Positions 52,182-62,479 of a stretch of 64,000 nucleotides of DNA are shown one piece after another. Origin of the DNA: UBA1369 sp964571725 (GTDB lineage: Bacteria > Patescibacteriota > Gracilibacteria > UBA1369); assembly GCA_964571725.1 (NCBI GenBank), contig CAZNDB010000003.1, forward strand, positions 171,433 through 235,432. The letters are read 5' to 3'. Position 1 is the stretch's first letter; each line of letters begins with the position of its first letter. The translations under genes and the position numbers were made by a program. The notes under the pieces were generated by a model that saw nothing but the letters and a program-made list of their open reading frames with translations, ran no database searches and was not told where the DNA came from.

Positions 52182-53449
52182 TGTATTCAAAACTGATATT
52201 TAACAATTGGAAAGCGCAACCGGGAAAAATAATCCTGATGTTTTCCGCGTTATCTATCGGACTGATTTTGATCACCTTGCTAAGCACTCTCAATAACGGT
52301 TTAAAAAATTTCTTTCTGGATGAAAGTGAAAAAGAAAAAATCCTGCGCGAGCTGAACGTCAAACCCAAAGGCAGCAAACTGGAGCTGAATCTGGTCAATC
52401 TGATTCCCCAGCCCCGGCTGACCACTGAAACCGTCGAAAAAATGAAAGCTATGCCTGAGATAGCTGAAGTACTCCCCACCAACACCGTCAGCGGCATATC
52501 CTCACTGCAATTCGACCTGCTGGGACAGGTTTTCCAGACCGACGCTCTGCTATACGGAGCCCCTTTTGAATTGCTGGACAGTCCGACTGTCACATCCAAG
52601 GAGTGGTCGCAATATGATGAACCCTATCCGGCAGTAGTGTCTTCAAAACTGATCGACCTGTATAATTATTCTTTTGCCAACGCCAACAAACTACCCCAGT
52701 TGACGGAAAAAAACTTTATCGGCTCGGAACTGACCATTTTACTCAATCAATCCACGTTTTTCGCCGCCAATACCGGAGAAGTAAAACAGCTACGCGCCAA
52801 AATCGTAGGTTTTTCCCCTAACGTCAAACTGATTGGAATCACTTTGCCCCTGGAAACCATCAACCGCATCAACCTGAAAACGCTCGGTCAGCAAGACCAG
52901 TACTTTCTGGATTCCACAATCCGCGTAAAATCCCCCACCGACCTGACACCGGTAAAAAACCGGCTGGAAGCGCTGGGACTGGAAGTAAATACCGCCGAGC
53001 AAAGCTTGAAGTCGCTGGAAAGATTGTTCTCCCTGACCGATCTGGCCCTGAATATCTTCTTTATAATAATGATCACCATGGCCGGTCTGTTGATTTCATC
53101 AACCTTCCTGGCCAAGATCGCCGAGAAAAGTAAGGAAATCGCCATTTTAAAAACGCTCGGACTTACGGGTAACAGGATTTCCCTTTTATATTTGTTGGAA
53201 GCCGCGCTGGTGGGCTTTGGTTCCAGTATAATCGGCATATTGATTGCCTGGCTGGCTTCCCTGCCGCTGGAAATGATTATTGCCGGTTCGATTAAAAACT
53301 TGCTTTACCGTCCGGAAAAATTTTTCCGCTTCGAATTCTCACAAACTTTATTGTTAATTATTTTCACTATTTTCATCTCCTGCTGTTTCGCTTATTTTCC
53401 GGCCAGGAAAGCGGCCAGACTGGATCCGGTGAAAATACTTTCCAAATAG
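52181..53449 (+). CDS. ABC transporter permease (MacB/FtsX family)
   Basis: The 422-residue protein has one N-terminal membrane helix (about 17-37), a large outer domain of about 230 residues (the MacB periplasmic core type) and three C-terminal helices (from LNIFFIIMITMAGLLISS, with KEIAILKTLGLTGNRI and ending YFPARKAARLDPVKIL). This is the standard FtsX/MacB plan with a characteristic PARKAxxLDPxxxL ending. It overlaps the ATPase by one base and the two form the transporter. Confidence 0.9.
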   Translation: MYSKLIFNNWKAQPGKIILMFSALSIGLILITLLSTLNNGLKNFFLDESEKEKILRELNVKPKGSKLELNLVNLIPQPRLTTETVEKMKAMPEIAEVLPTNTVSGISSLQFDLLGQVFQTDALLYGAPFELLDSPTVTSKEWSQYDEPYPAVVSSKLIDLYNYSFANANKLPQLTEKNFIGSELTILLNQSTFFAANTGEVKQLRAKIVGFSPNVKLIGITLPLETINRINLKTLGQQDQYFLDSTIRVKSPTDLTPVKNRLEALGLEVNTAEQSLKSLERLFSLTDLALNIFFIIMITMAGLLISSTFLAKIAEKSKEIAILKTLGLTGNRISLLYLLEAALVGFGSSIIGILIAWLASLPLEMIIAGSIKNLLYRPEKFFRFEFSQTLLLIIFTIFISCCFAYFPARKAARLDPVKILSK

Positions 53450-53508
53450 ACCACGAAATTATTATTTATTCGAGTCAAGTTGATTTATGACTGCCTTTAA
53501 TAAATCTT

Positions 53509-53536
53509 TTGACAAGAAGATTCTCCTGCCTATACT
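53509..53536 (+). promoter_or_regulatory. rpoB operon promoter and long leader
   Basis: TTGACA, a 16-base spacer and TATACT. The predicted start of transcription leaves about 180 untranslated bases before rpoB. The leader holds small hairpins: GGCAA/TTGCC, a GGATcAAG/CTTtATCC stem at 53682-53699, and two mutually exclusive pairings (CTATC/GATAG and TATCG/CGATA). Confidence 0.65.
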
Positions 53537-53724
53537 GGCGCTAGGCTGTCAGAAAAGTATTAAACGTTAATTTTCCTTATAACCAAGGCAACTGATCATT
53601 GCCGCTAGCTGGTTAACATTATTAATACTATCGATTGCGTTGTTGAAGATAGCGATACCTTAATTTTGGATTTACTCTCCAGGATCAAGGACTTTATCCC
53701 AGTATATTCATCAACTTTTAGCAC

Positions 53725-56700
53725 ATGCCGAAGAAAAAAGTTTCCTCAGCCAAAGCCAAAAAGACAGTGAAAAAGGCTCTTCCGGTCAAGAAATCCCCTT
53801 CCAAGAAACAGCTTAAGGTTAAAAAGACTTTAAAGCCGGTTTCCAAATCCAAGACAGCTGCCAAAGCTATCAAAACAGCAGTCGAAAAGCCGGTTAAAAA
53901 AACCGTGGCCAAAAAACCGCTGAAAAAAGTGGCCGTTAAAAAAGCCCCGGCCTCCAAGGCTGCCAAAAAAGCAGTTGTTAAACAGGCCAAACAGTCCGCT
54001 GCAAAAAAACCTGTACCGGCCAAGAAACAACCCGCCGCCAAAGCCGTCAAAACAGCCAAAAAAGCACCGGTCCCCAAGTCTGTGAAAAAGGCCGCTATTA
54101 AAGTAGTCAAACCGGCTCCCGAAAAAAAACCGGCCGCCATCAAAGAAACCAAGCCCAAAGAAGCTAAAGCGGCCCCGGTCAAACCTGTTAAGGAGCCCGC
54201 CAAAAAAGCTCCCCGCAGTTTCTCGCTGTCCGAAGAAGTTTCCAGACTTCTGCCCAAGGAGAACATTATCATGAAGGAAGCCTCCAATCGCCGCTATTTT
54301 ACCGAGCGCATCGACAAAGACATCGTTCTTCCCAACCTGATCGAAATACAGCTGGATTCTTACCGCTGGTTTCTGGACATCGGAATCCGTGAACTGCTCG
54401 ATGAAATCTCTCCCATCACCGATTTCTCCGGCAAGAAGCTGGAACTTCAATTTCTGGAACATTCCGTCGACGAACCGAAATACGATCCCGAGACCTGCCG
54501 CGTCAAAAATCTGACCTATGAAGCTCCGCTCAAGGTCCACGTGCAACTGATCAACAAGGAAACCGGTGAAATCAAAGAACAGGATGTATTTTTGGGCGCC
54601 ATCCCACTGATGACCCATAAAGGTACTTTTATTGTGAACGGTATCGAAAGAGTGGTCGTATCACAGATAGTCCGTTCACCCGGCGTCTTCTTTTCCAAAA
54701 ACTCCGGGGTACAAAATTCCTTCAGCGCCAAGATTATTCCCAAGCGCGGCGCCTGGCTGGAAATTGAAACCGACAAAAAAGGAATCATCAGCGTGAAAAT
54801 TGACCGCAAGAGAAAAATCCACATCACTTCCCTGCTCCGCGTCTTCGGATACTCGACGGATCAGGAAATTCGCGATCTGTTCGCCAATATAACTTCCGGA
54901 CCGGACAAGGATTTCATCCTGAACACTCTGGAAAAAGACCCCGCCAAAACAGTCGACGAGGCTTACCAGAACATTTACAAGAAAATCCGCCCGGGCGATC
55001 TGGCCACGCCGGAAAACGCCAAGTCACTCATTCAATCCATGTTCTTTGACTATAAGAAATATGACATGGGTCCGGTTGCCAGATACAAACTCAACAAGAG
55101 ATTCAATCTGGAAACGCCTAACACCAAGGAATTCCATACGTTACAGGTTGAAGACATCGTTCACATCCTGAAACACCTGATTCAGCTGAACAACGGAGTT
55201 GGCAGAGAAGATGACATAGATCATCTGGCCAACCGCCGCATCCGCGCCGTGGGAGAACTGGTACAGAACAAATTCCGCGTCGGTCTCTTGCGCACCGACC
55301 GCATCGCCAAAGACCGTATGACCGTTATGGATCTGGAAACCGTTACTCCGACCCAGCTGATCAACTCCCGCCCGATTACCGCCGCTCTCCGTGAATTCTT
55401 TGCCAGCTCACAGCTGTCGCAATTCATGGACCAGACCAATCCTCTGGCCGAGCTTGCTCATAAACGCCGTCTGTCCGCCATGGGTCCCGGAGGTCTGACC
55501 AGAGAAAGAGCCTCCTTTGACGTACGTGACGTGCATCCCTCCCATTACGGCCGTATCTGCCCGATTGCCACTCCCGAAGGTCCGAACATCGGTCTGGTTG
55601 TGCATTTGGCCACTTATGCCCGCGTCAACAAATACGGTTTCATTGAAACCCCTTACCGGACCATGAACGATACTATTCCGGTCAAGGACATCAAACTTCT
55701 GAAAGGCAAGAAACTCCGTTCCGATCTGATCAACCCCAAAACCGGAAAACTGGTTCTGACCAAAGAAACCATCCTGGGCGAAAAGGAAATCGCCAAAATC
55801 AGGGAACTGGGATTTGAAACCATCAAGGTCTTCAAACATACCACCGATGATGTCCGCTATTACGCGGCTGACGAGGATAATGATAAAGTTATCGCTCAGG
55901 CCAACACCACTCTGGATAAAGAGGGGCAAATCGTTGACTCTCTGGTATCGGGAAGAATGAAGGGTGAACCGGAACTGGTTCCGGCCAAACTGATCACCCA
56001 CATGGACATCTCACCCAAACAGATTATTTCCGAAACCACTGCGCTGATTCCCTTTTTGGAACACGACGATAACACCCGTGCTTCCATGGGTTCGAACATG
56101 CAACGTCAGGCCGTCTCTCTGATCAATCCCGACGCGCCGATTGTCGGTACGGGTATGGAAGAAATGGTAGCCAAGAGCTCCGGACAAATCTATCTGGCCG
56201 AGAACAGCGGAACAGTTTCCTATGTGGACGCCGAACAGATTGTCGTCATTTACGACAATGGTAAAAAAGTAATCTACAGATTAAACAATTACGTTCGCTC
56301 CAATCAATCCACCTGTATCCATCACCGCGCCAGAGTCAGCAAAGGTCAAAGAGTCACCCGCGGCGACATACTGTCCGACGGACCGGCTACCGAAAACGGT
56401 GAGCTGGCTTTGGGCAAAAACGTATTGGTCGCCTATATGGCCTGGAAAGGTTACAACTATGAAGACGCCGTAATCGTATCCGACCGTATCGTTAAAGCCG
56501 GCTATTATGATTCCGTGCATATTGAGGCTTTCACCATTGACGTCCGCGACACCAAACTGGGCCCGGAAATTGTTACCCGTGACATACCCAACGTCGGTGA
56601 AGCCAGACTGAAAGACCTGGACGAGAACGGTATCGTCAGAATCGGCGCCACCGTCCGTGAAGGCGACATTCTGGTTGGTAAAATCACACCCAAAGGTGAA

Positions 56701-57972
56701 ACCGAACTGTCCGCTGAAGAAAGACTGCTGCGCGCCATCTTCGGAGACAAGGCCAGAGACGTGAAAGACACATCTCTCCGTCTTCCCGGCGGCGAAGGAG
56801 GAAAAGTCGTGGGAGTACAGATTTTCTCCCGCTCCAACGGCGACGAACTGCCCACCGGAGTAAATCAACAAATTAAAGTAAACGTAGCCCAGACCAGAAA
56901 AGTATCTGTCGGTGACAAAGTCGCCGGACGCCACGGTAATAAAGGTGTAATCTCAGTCATCGTTCCACAGGAAAACATGCCTTTCCTGGCCGACGGAACC
57001 CCCATCGATATTATTCTGAACCCCTTGGGCGTATCTTCCCGTATGAACATCGGTCAGATTCTGGAAGTACATCTGGGTTGGGCCGCCTCCAAAATGAATT
57101 TCAAGGTTGCCACTCCCGCCCTGAACGGTATTCATACCGACCAGATCCGCGACCTGTTGATACAGGCCAAATTACCGGAAGCCGGCAAGATTCAGTTATA
57201 CGACGGCATCACCGGTGAACCTTTTGATCACATCACCACAGTGGGAATTTCCTATATCATGAAACTCTCCCATCTGGTCGAAGATAAAATTCACGCCCGT
57301 TCCGTCGGTCCGTACTCCCTGGTTACCCAACAGCCGCTCGGCGGAAAAGCCCAACACGGCGGACAGAGATTCGGAGAAATGGAAGTCTGGGCACTGGAAG
57401 CTTACGGTGCCGCCCATACTTTGCAGGAAATGCTGACCATCAAATCCGACGACATTTACGGCAGAGCCAAAGCTTATGAATCGATAGTTAAAGACGAACC
57501 GATCAAGAAACCCAAAACTCCCGAATCGTTCAACGTGCTGGTCCGCGAATTACAGTCTCTGGGCCTGTCCGTTAAATTCGAAAATTCCCATACCTCCGAG
57601 GAGGACGAATATGAAGGGAATCCGGAATTGGAGGAAGTGGCCGAAATCGCACCGGAAATCCGCGAAAGCCTGGCCCTCCAGACCGAGGTTAGTCAAAAAC
57701 TGGCTGAAGAAGGAATGGAAACCGAAGACGTTGAACAACACGTCTCAGGCATTGAAGTAGTTACCGACAGTGAAGAAGAAGCCCTGGAAGAGAAAGAAAT
57801 AAAGGAAGGCGGAGATCCCGCCGATCTGGAAGACTTTGCCAAGATGGAGGCCGAACTGGATCTGGATCAGATCGAGGACGCTCCCGAAGAAGAATTACGG
57901 GCCATGGAAGAAAATCCGGACAACCTGGAAGACCTGAATATCCCTGAAGTAAACGAAGACAACAAACCTTAA
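53725..57972 (+). CDS. rpoB: RNA polymerase beta subunit with basic N-terminal and acidic C-terminal tails
   Basis: The 1415-residue protein contains a complete RpoB core (YFTERIDKDIVLPNLIEIQLDSY onward; RSPGVFF, GLTRERASFDVRDVHPSHYGRICPIATPEGPNIGL, GDKVAGRHGNKGVIS, HGGQRFGEMEVWALEAYGA). It is preceded by about 163 residues made almost only of Lys, Ala, Pro, Val, Ser and Thr, like a histone-H1/AlgR3 tail, and is followed from about residue 1290 by an acidic tail rich in Glu and Asp. There is no stop between tail and core and the reading frame is continuous from the ATG at 53725. An internal Met (MKEASNRR) could start a tail-less form. The chromatin-like tail is the odd feature. Confidence 0.96.
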   Translation: MPKKKVSSAKAKKTVKKALPVKKSPSKKQLKVKKTLKPVSKSKTAAKAIKTAVEKPVKKTVAKKPLKKVAVKKAPASKAAKKAVVKQAKQSAAKKPVPAKKQPAAKAVKTAKKAPVPKSVKKAAIKVVKPAPEKKPAAIKETKPKEAKAAPVKPVKEPAKKAPRSFSLSEEVSRLLPKENIIMKEASNRRYFTERIDKDIVLPNLIEIQLDSYRWFLDIGIRELLDEISPITDFSGKKLELQFLEHSVDEPKYDPETCRVKNLTYEAPLKVHVQLINKETGEIKEQDVFLGAIPLMTHKGTFIVNGIERVVVSQIVRSPGVFFSKNSGVQNSFSAKIIPKRGAWLEIETDKKGIISVKIDRKRKIHITSLLRVFGYSTDQEIRDLFANITSGPDKDFILNTLEKDPAKTVDEAYQNIYKKIRPGDLATPENAKSLIQSMFFDYKKYDMGPVARYKLNKRFNLETPNTKEFHTLQVEDIVHILKHLIQLNNGVGREDDIDHLANRRIRAVGELVQNKFRVGLLRTDRIAKDRMTVMDLETVTPTQLINSRPITAALREFFASSQLSQFMDQTNPLAELAHKRRLSAMGPGGLTRERASFDVRDVHPSHYGRICPIATPEGPNIGLVVHLATYARVNKYGFIETPYRTMNDTIPVKDIKLLKGKKLRSDLINPKTGKLVLTKETILGEKEIAKIRELGFETIKVFKHTTDDVRYYAADEDNDKVIAQANTTLDKEGQIVDSLVSGRMKGEPELVPAKLITHMDISPKQIISETTALIPFLEHDDNTRASMGSNMQRQAVSLINPDAPIVGTGMEEMVAKSSGQIYLAENSGTVSYVDAEQIVVIYDNGKKVIYRLNNYVRSNQSTCIHHRARVSKGQRVTRGDILSDGPATENGELALGKNVLVAYMAWKGYNYEDAVIVSDRIVKAGYYDSVHIEAFTIDVRDTKLGPEIVTRDIPNVGEARLKDLDENGIVRIGATVREGDILVGKITPKGETELSAEERLLRAIFGDKARDVKDTSLRLPGGEGGKVVGVQIFSRSNGDELPTGVNQQIKVNVAQTRKVSVGDKVAGRHGNKGVISVIVPQENMPFLADGTPIDIILNPLGVSSRMNIGQILEVHLGWAASKMNFKVATPALNGIHTDQIRDLLIQAKLPEAGKIQLYDGITGEPFDHITTVGISYIMKLSHLVEDKIHARSVGPYSLVTQQPLGGKAQHGGQRFGEMEVWALEAYGAAHTLQEMLTIKSDDIYGRAKAYESIVKDEPIKKPKTPESFNVLVRELQSLGLSVKFENSHTSEEDEYEGNPELEEVAEIAPEIRESLALQTEVSQKLAEEGMETEDVEQHVSGIEVVTDSEEEALEEKEIKEGGDPADLEDFAKMEAELDLDQIEDAPEEELRAMEENPDNLEDLNIPEVNEDNKP

Positions 57973-57996
57973 AATACTTCATAACATTTAGGGCCT

Positions 57997-58422
57997 ATGA
58001 GAAGTGTAAATAAAGTTATCCTTATCGGCAATCTCACCCGGGATCCCGAACTTAGGCAAACCCCCAGCGGACAGGCGGTATGCACTTTCTCAATTGCTAC
58101 CAACAGAGAATGGATCACCAGAGACGGAGGAAAACACGCTCTGACTGAATACCACGATCTGGTAGCCTGGGCCAAGCTGGCCGAGATCTGTAGCACGCAC
58201 CTGAGAAAAAGCAAACTGATCTACGTGGAAGGATACTTAAAAACACGCAGCTGGGAAGCCGCCGAGGGAATCAAAAAATTCAAAACCGAAATCGTTATCC
58301 AGGATTTGATCATACTTGACCGCAAAGACCACACTTCCTACTCCAGCGAAGAATTTATCCCCCAGGAAGAACTGGATACTCCTCCCCCCAACGGTGACAT
58401 CGATGCCAATCTGGGCCTATAA
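57997..58422 (+). CDS. ssb: Single-stranded DNA-binding protein
   Basis: The 141-residue protein has the OB-fold SSB core: MRSVNKVILIGNLTRDPELRQ, TFSIATNREW, EYHDLVAWAKLAEICSTHLRKSKLIYVEGYLKTRSW. The acidic C-terminal tip usual for SSB (DDDIPF) is altered to GDIDANLGL. SSB coats single-stranded DNA in replication and repair. Its place between rpoB (24 bases upstream) and rpoC (46 bases downstream) is unusual; it shares the RNA polymerase transcript. Confidence 0.95.
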   Translation: MRSVNKVILIGNLTRDPELRQTPSGQAVCTFSIATNREWITRDGGKHALTEYHDLVAWAKLAEICSTHLRKSKLIYVEGYLKTRSWEAAEGIKKFKTEIVIQDLIILDRKDHTSYSSEEFIPQEELDTPPPNGDIDANLGL

Positions 58423-58468
58423 ACAACTAATTATCAAACTGCTTCAACTAATTTAACCTCAAAGAAAA

Positions 58469-61400
58469 ATGAGTTTTAACGAAAATAGTAACTCCGCACA
58501 AAATAAAGCCAGGGAACTGTTCGATAAAATTTCCATCTCGGTGGCTTCACCAGAGGAAATTCTGTCCTGGTCTTTCGGAGAAGTAAAAAAACCTGAAACC
58601 ATCAATTACCGCACCCAAAAACCGGAAAGAGACGGTCTGTTTTGTGAAAAGATTTTCGGGCCGACCAAAAACTGGGAATGTTATTGCGGTAAGTACAAAA
58701 GAATCCGCTACAAAGGCATTATCTGCGAAAAATGCGGAGTCGAAGTAACCCACTCCTCTGTTCGCCGCTCCCGCATGGGCCACATCAAACTGGCCGTACC
58801 GGTAACCCACATCTGGTTTCTCCGCTCCACTCCCTCCAGAATCGGTCTGCTTTTGGACCTTCCCATCAAGGCTATTGAACAGGTGGTCTATTTTGCCGCC
58901 TATATCATCACCGAAGTGGATGAAAAGGCCAAAGAAGAATCCCGCGAACAGCTGACCAACGAATACAAGAATCTGAGAAAGAAAATCCAGGACGAAGCGT
59001 CCAAATCAACCTCGGAAGCCGCCGCTCAGAAAGATAAAGCCAGAATCGACAAGATCGAAAAGAATTATGCCCAGAAACTGGATGAACTGGACGACCAGCA
59101 CAAAAAAACCAAGGAACAGCTGGAGGGCATCCGCATTACCGCCATCTATTCCGAACTGGAATATCGCGAACTTTCCACCAAGTTCGGCCAGATCTTCAAA
59201 GCCGGCATCGGAGCCGAAGCCATCCTCCACATTATCCAGCATTTGGATCTGGACCAGCTGATCAAGAACCTGGAAAAGGATCTGACCAGAGCCAGCGGAC
59301 AGAAACAAAAGAAAATCATCAAGAGACTGAAACTGGCGGGAAGCCTCCTCAAAGCAGGTATCAACGCCGAGTGGATGATTATGACCGTATTGCCCGTGAT
59401 CCCTCCGGATCTGCGCCCAATGGTACAGCTGGACGGCGGAAGATTCGCCGCCTCCGACCTGAATGACCTCTATCGCCGCGTCATCAACAGAAATAACCGC
59501 CTGAAGAGACTGATGGCCATCGGCGCTCCTGAAGTAATCTCCAGAAATGAGAAAAGAATGCTGCAGGAAGCCGTCGATACCCTGCTCAACAACTCCGCCC
59601 GCGCCGGCAAAACCGTCTTTAATTCCGGCGACAAACGAAAACTGCGCTCCCTATCCGACATGCTCAAAGGTAAACAGGGCCGCTTCCGCCAGAACCTTCT
59701 GGGTAAACGCGTCGACTATTCCGGCCGTTCCGTAATCGTGGTTGGCCCATCCCTGAAACTTGACCAGTGCGGTTTGCCCAAACAGATGGCCATGGAACTT
59801 TTCAAACCGTTTGTGATCGGCAGACTGATTCGCGACGGACTGGCCCATAACATCAAGAGTTCCGAAAAATTGATTCAGGCCGGTACCAAAGAGGTCTGGG
59901 ATATTCTGGAAGAGGTTACCTGCGACCGTTACGTACTGTTAAACCGCGCGCCGACTCTGCACAGACTTGGTATCCAGGCTTTCCGTCCGGTACTGGTTGA
60001 AGGAAAAGCCATTCAAATCCACCCGCTGGTTTGTACCGCTTTCAACGCCGACTTTGACGGAGACCAGATGGCCGTACACGTACCGCTTTCCAAACCCGCC
60101 CAGGAGGAAGCCAGAACCCTGATTGCTTCCAACCGCAACCTGTTGAAACCCTCCGCCGGCGAACCGATTGTCACCCCGGTACAGGACATGGTGCTTGGTT
60201 GCTACTATCTGACCAAAGAAACCCTCGGTAAAAAGGGAGAAGGAACAGCTTACTGCGACATCAATGAAGCCATCATGGCCTGGAGAACCAACAACCTCCA
60301 CCTGCAGGCCAAAATCAAAGCCAAATTCCGTGGAGAAACCCGGGAAACAACTTTGGGCAGACTGATTTTCAACAGCTTCCTGCCGGCCGAGCTCCCCTAT
60401 TACAATCAAACCTTCGGTAAAAAACAATTAAGCGCACTACTGAATGATGCCTTCCTGATCTGCGGCAGCAACAAAGTGGCGGAAATTGTCGATCACCTGA
60501 AAAAACTGGGCTTCGAATTTGCCACTTATTCCGGCCTGTCCATCGCGGCCGCCGACATGATTATACCTACCGATAAACATCAGATTATTGACGACGCCTC
60601 CAATCAGATCAAAGTAATCAACAATCTTTACCAAAGCGGTCTGATTACCGACAACGAACGTTATAACCAAACCATCAAGGTCTGGAATAAGGCCAAGAAT
60701 GAAATTTCCAAAGTGATGATCGACGGCATTGATCCGGAAAACGACCTGCATTACATGATCAATTCCGGCGCCCGCGGTAACTGGGGACAGATCACTCAGC
60801 TCTGCGGCATGAAGGGACTGGTAGCCAATCCGTCCGGAAAAACGATTGAACTTCCGATCAAATCGAACCTCAAGGAAGGCTTTACCATTCTGGAATACTT
60901 CATCGCCACTCACGGAGGAAGAAAGGGTAAATCCGATACCGCTCTGAAAACCGCCGAAGCCGGTCACTTGACCCGCCGTCTGGTGGACTCCGTACAGGAC
61001 ATTATTATCAGGGAACATGATTGCGGTTCCGTACATTCCCATATCGTCACCAAATCGGAATCCGATCGCATCGGTGAAAAACTGGAACACAGAATTTTCG
61101 GGCGCGTACTGGCCGAACCGGTGGTACATCCCAAAACCGGCGAAATTCTTGCCGACAAGGGCCAGGAAATCGACCGCAGCATCATCAAACAAATTGAAGA
61201 CCTGGGAATTGAGGAAGTTAAAGTACGTTCCGTTATCACCTGCCGCACCCGCGGAGGCATCTGTACCATGTGCTACGGACGCGACCTGGGAACCAATAAA
61301 AAAGTTGAACCCGGAACCGCCGTCGGCATCATCGCCGCACAGTCAATCGGTGAACCTGGTACGCAGCTGACCATGAGAACCTTCCACATGGGAGGTGTGG

Positions 61401-62374
61401 CCTCGGAAGAAGGCGATATCACCCAGGGTCTGAGCCGCGTGGAAGAGCTCTTCGAAGCCCGCGCGCCCAAATCCCCCGCCGTTATGTCCGAACTGAGCGG
61501 AACCGTTGAAATAGTATCCAAGGGACAGCAAACGGAAATCACCGTGACCACCGAAGAACCACTGGAAAAAGACTACCTGCTGATCGGCGACCTGGAAGCC
61601 ACCGTCAAAAAAGGAGACGTGGTCAAAGAGAAGGAAATAATTGCCAAATCCCCTCTCAGCAAGAATATGATCCGGGCTGAATTCAACGCCAAAATACTGG
61701 AAACCAACACCAACCATGTTCTGCTGCGCAGCATGGAAAAGATTTCCAAGACTTATAAAATACCCTTTGGAAAAATTATCAAAGTAAAGAACAAAGATCG
61801 CGTTACCAAAGGACAATCTTTGACCTCCGGACATCTCAATCTGCGCGACCTGATCAACCTGACCGACGTTTACACCGCACAAAAATATCTGGTTTCCCAG
61901 GTACAAAGCATTTATGCCTCCCAGGGTCAGACTATCAACGACAAGCACATTGAAATCATTGCCAGACAGATGCTTTCCAAGGTTCGCATCATTGATCCGG
62001 GTAACACCGCCTATCTGCCGGGTGAAGTCGTCGATATTCTGGAAGCCGAAGACGCCAATCTCAAAATGGAACAGGAAAACAAGAAAATCGCCTCGGTGGA
62101 AAGACTACTGCTTGGTTTGACCCGCATCTCCCTGCATACCGACAGCTGGCTGTCAGCCGCTTCCTTCCAGGAAACCATCCGCGTACTGGTCGAAGCCTCC
62201 ACCACCAACAAAGTTGACCTGCTGGAAGGCCTTAAGGAAAACGTTATTATCGGTAAACTGATTCCCGCCGGCGAGACCTATCGCAAAAAACACCCCGAAC
62301 TGAAAATGGAAAATGAACCGGAACAGGAAGAGTTAAATGCGTCGGAGAAACCAAAATTTTATCCGGTCATCTAG
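58469..62374 (+). CDS. rpoC: RNA polymerase beta-prime subunit
   Basis: The 1301-residue protein has the N-terminal zinc ribbon (CYCGKYKRIRYKGIICEKCGVEV), the active-site loop NADFDGDQMAVHVPLS near residues 525-540, the bridge-helix and trigger-loop region with GARGNWGQITQLCGMKG, and the second zinc site CRTRGGICTMCYG. A coiled-coil insertion of about 110 residues follows the first zinc region (EKAKEESREQL to RITAIYSELEYREL), longer than in E. coli. It lies 46 bases after ssb. Confidence 0.98.
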   Translation: MSFNENSNSAQNKARELFDKISISVASPEEILSWSFGEVKKPETINYRTQKPERDGLFCEKIFGPTKNWECYCGKYKRIRYKGIICEKCGVEVTHSSVRRSRMGHIKLAVPVTHIWFLRSTPSRIGLLLDLPIKAIEQVVYFAAYIITEVDEKAKEESREQLTNEYKNLRKKIQDEASKSTSEAAAQKDKARIDKIEKNYAQKLDELDDQHKKTKEQLEGIRITAIYSELEYRELSTKFGQIFKAGIGAEAILHIIQHLDLDQLIKNLEKDLTRASGQKQKKIIKRLKLAGSLLKAGINAEWMIMTVLPVIPPDLRPMVQLDGGRFAASDLNDLYRRVINRNNRLKRLMAIGAPEVISRNEKRMLQEAVDTLLNNSARAGKTVFNSGDKRKLRSLSDMLKGKQGRFRQNLLGKRVDYSGRSVIVVGPSLKLDQCGLPKQMAMELFKPFVIGRLIRDGLAHNIKSSEKLIQAGTKEVWDILEEVTCDRYVLLNRAPTLHRLGIQAFRPVLVEGKAIQIHPLVCTAFNADFDGDQMAVHVPLSKPAQEEARTLIASNRNLLKPSAGEPIVTPVQDMVLGCYYLTKETLGKKGEGTAYCDINEAIMAWRTNNLHLQAKIKAKFRGETRETTLGRLIFNSFLPAELPYYNQTFGKKQLSALLNDAFLICGSNKVAEIVDHLKKLGFEFATYSGLSIAAADMIIPTDKHQIIDDASNQIKVINNLYQSGLITDNERYNQTIKVWNKAKNEISKVMIDGIDPENDLHYMINSGARGNWGQITQLCGMKGLVANPSGKTIELPIKSNLKEGFTILEYFIATHGGRKGKSDTALKTAEAGHLTRRLVDSVQDIIIREHDCGSVHSHIVTKSESDRIGEKLEHRIFGRVLAEPVVHPKTGEILADKGQEIDRSIIKQIEDLGIEEVKVRSVITCRTRGGICTMCYGRDLGTNKKVEPGTAVGIIAAQSIGEPGTQLTMRTFHMGGVASEEGDITQGLSRVEELFEARAPKSPAVMSELSGTVEIVSKGQQTEITVTTEEPLEKDYLLIGDLEATVKKGDVVKEKEIIAKSPLSKNMIRAEFNAKILETNTNHVLLRSMEKISKTYKIPFGKIIKVKNKDRVTKGQSLTSGHLNLRDLINLTDVYTAQKYLVSQVQSIYASQGQTINDKHIEIIARQMLSKVRIIDPGNTAYLPGEVVDILEAEDANLKMEQENKKIASVERLLLGLTRISLHTDSWLSAASFQETIRVLVEASTTNKVDLLEGLKENVIIGKLIPAGETYRKKHPELKMENEPEQEELNASEKPKFYPVI

Positions 62375-62386
62375 CAGAAAAAAAAC

Positions 62387-62415
62387 TTGCAATATCAAAG
62401 TCCGTTGTGTAGATT
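62387..62415 (+). promoter_or_regulatory. Internal promoter before rpsL
   Basis: TTGCAA, a 17-base spacer and TAGATT lie 65 bases before rpsL, giving the ribosomal genes a second start besides the rpoB promoter. Confidence 0.45.
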
Positions 62416-62479
62416 AGTGCAGCATTTACCGTTAAAACTTGTATAAATCAACTAAGCAATAAATTCCTAATTCAAGACA

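Noticed and set aside
53725..54216. Separate H1-like gene before rpoB
   Set aside because: No stop codon or new start signal separates it from the RpoB core; it is one frame, although an internal start remains possible.
53830..54618. Minus-strand open frame of 262 codons opposite the rpoB tail
   Set aside because: Gly/Phe-rich shadow of the Lys/Ala-rich tail; no promoter or domain.
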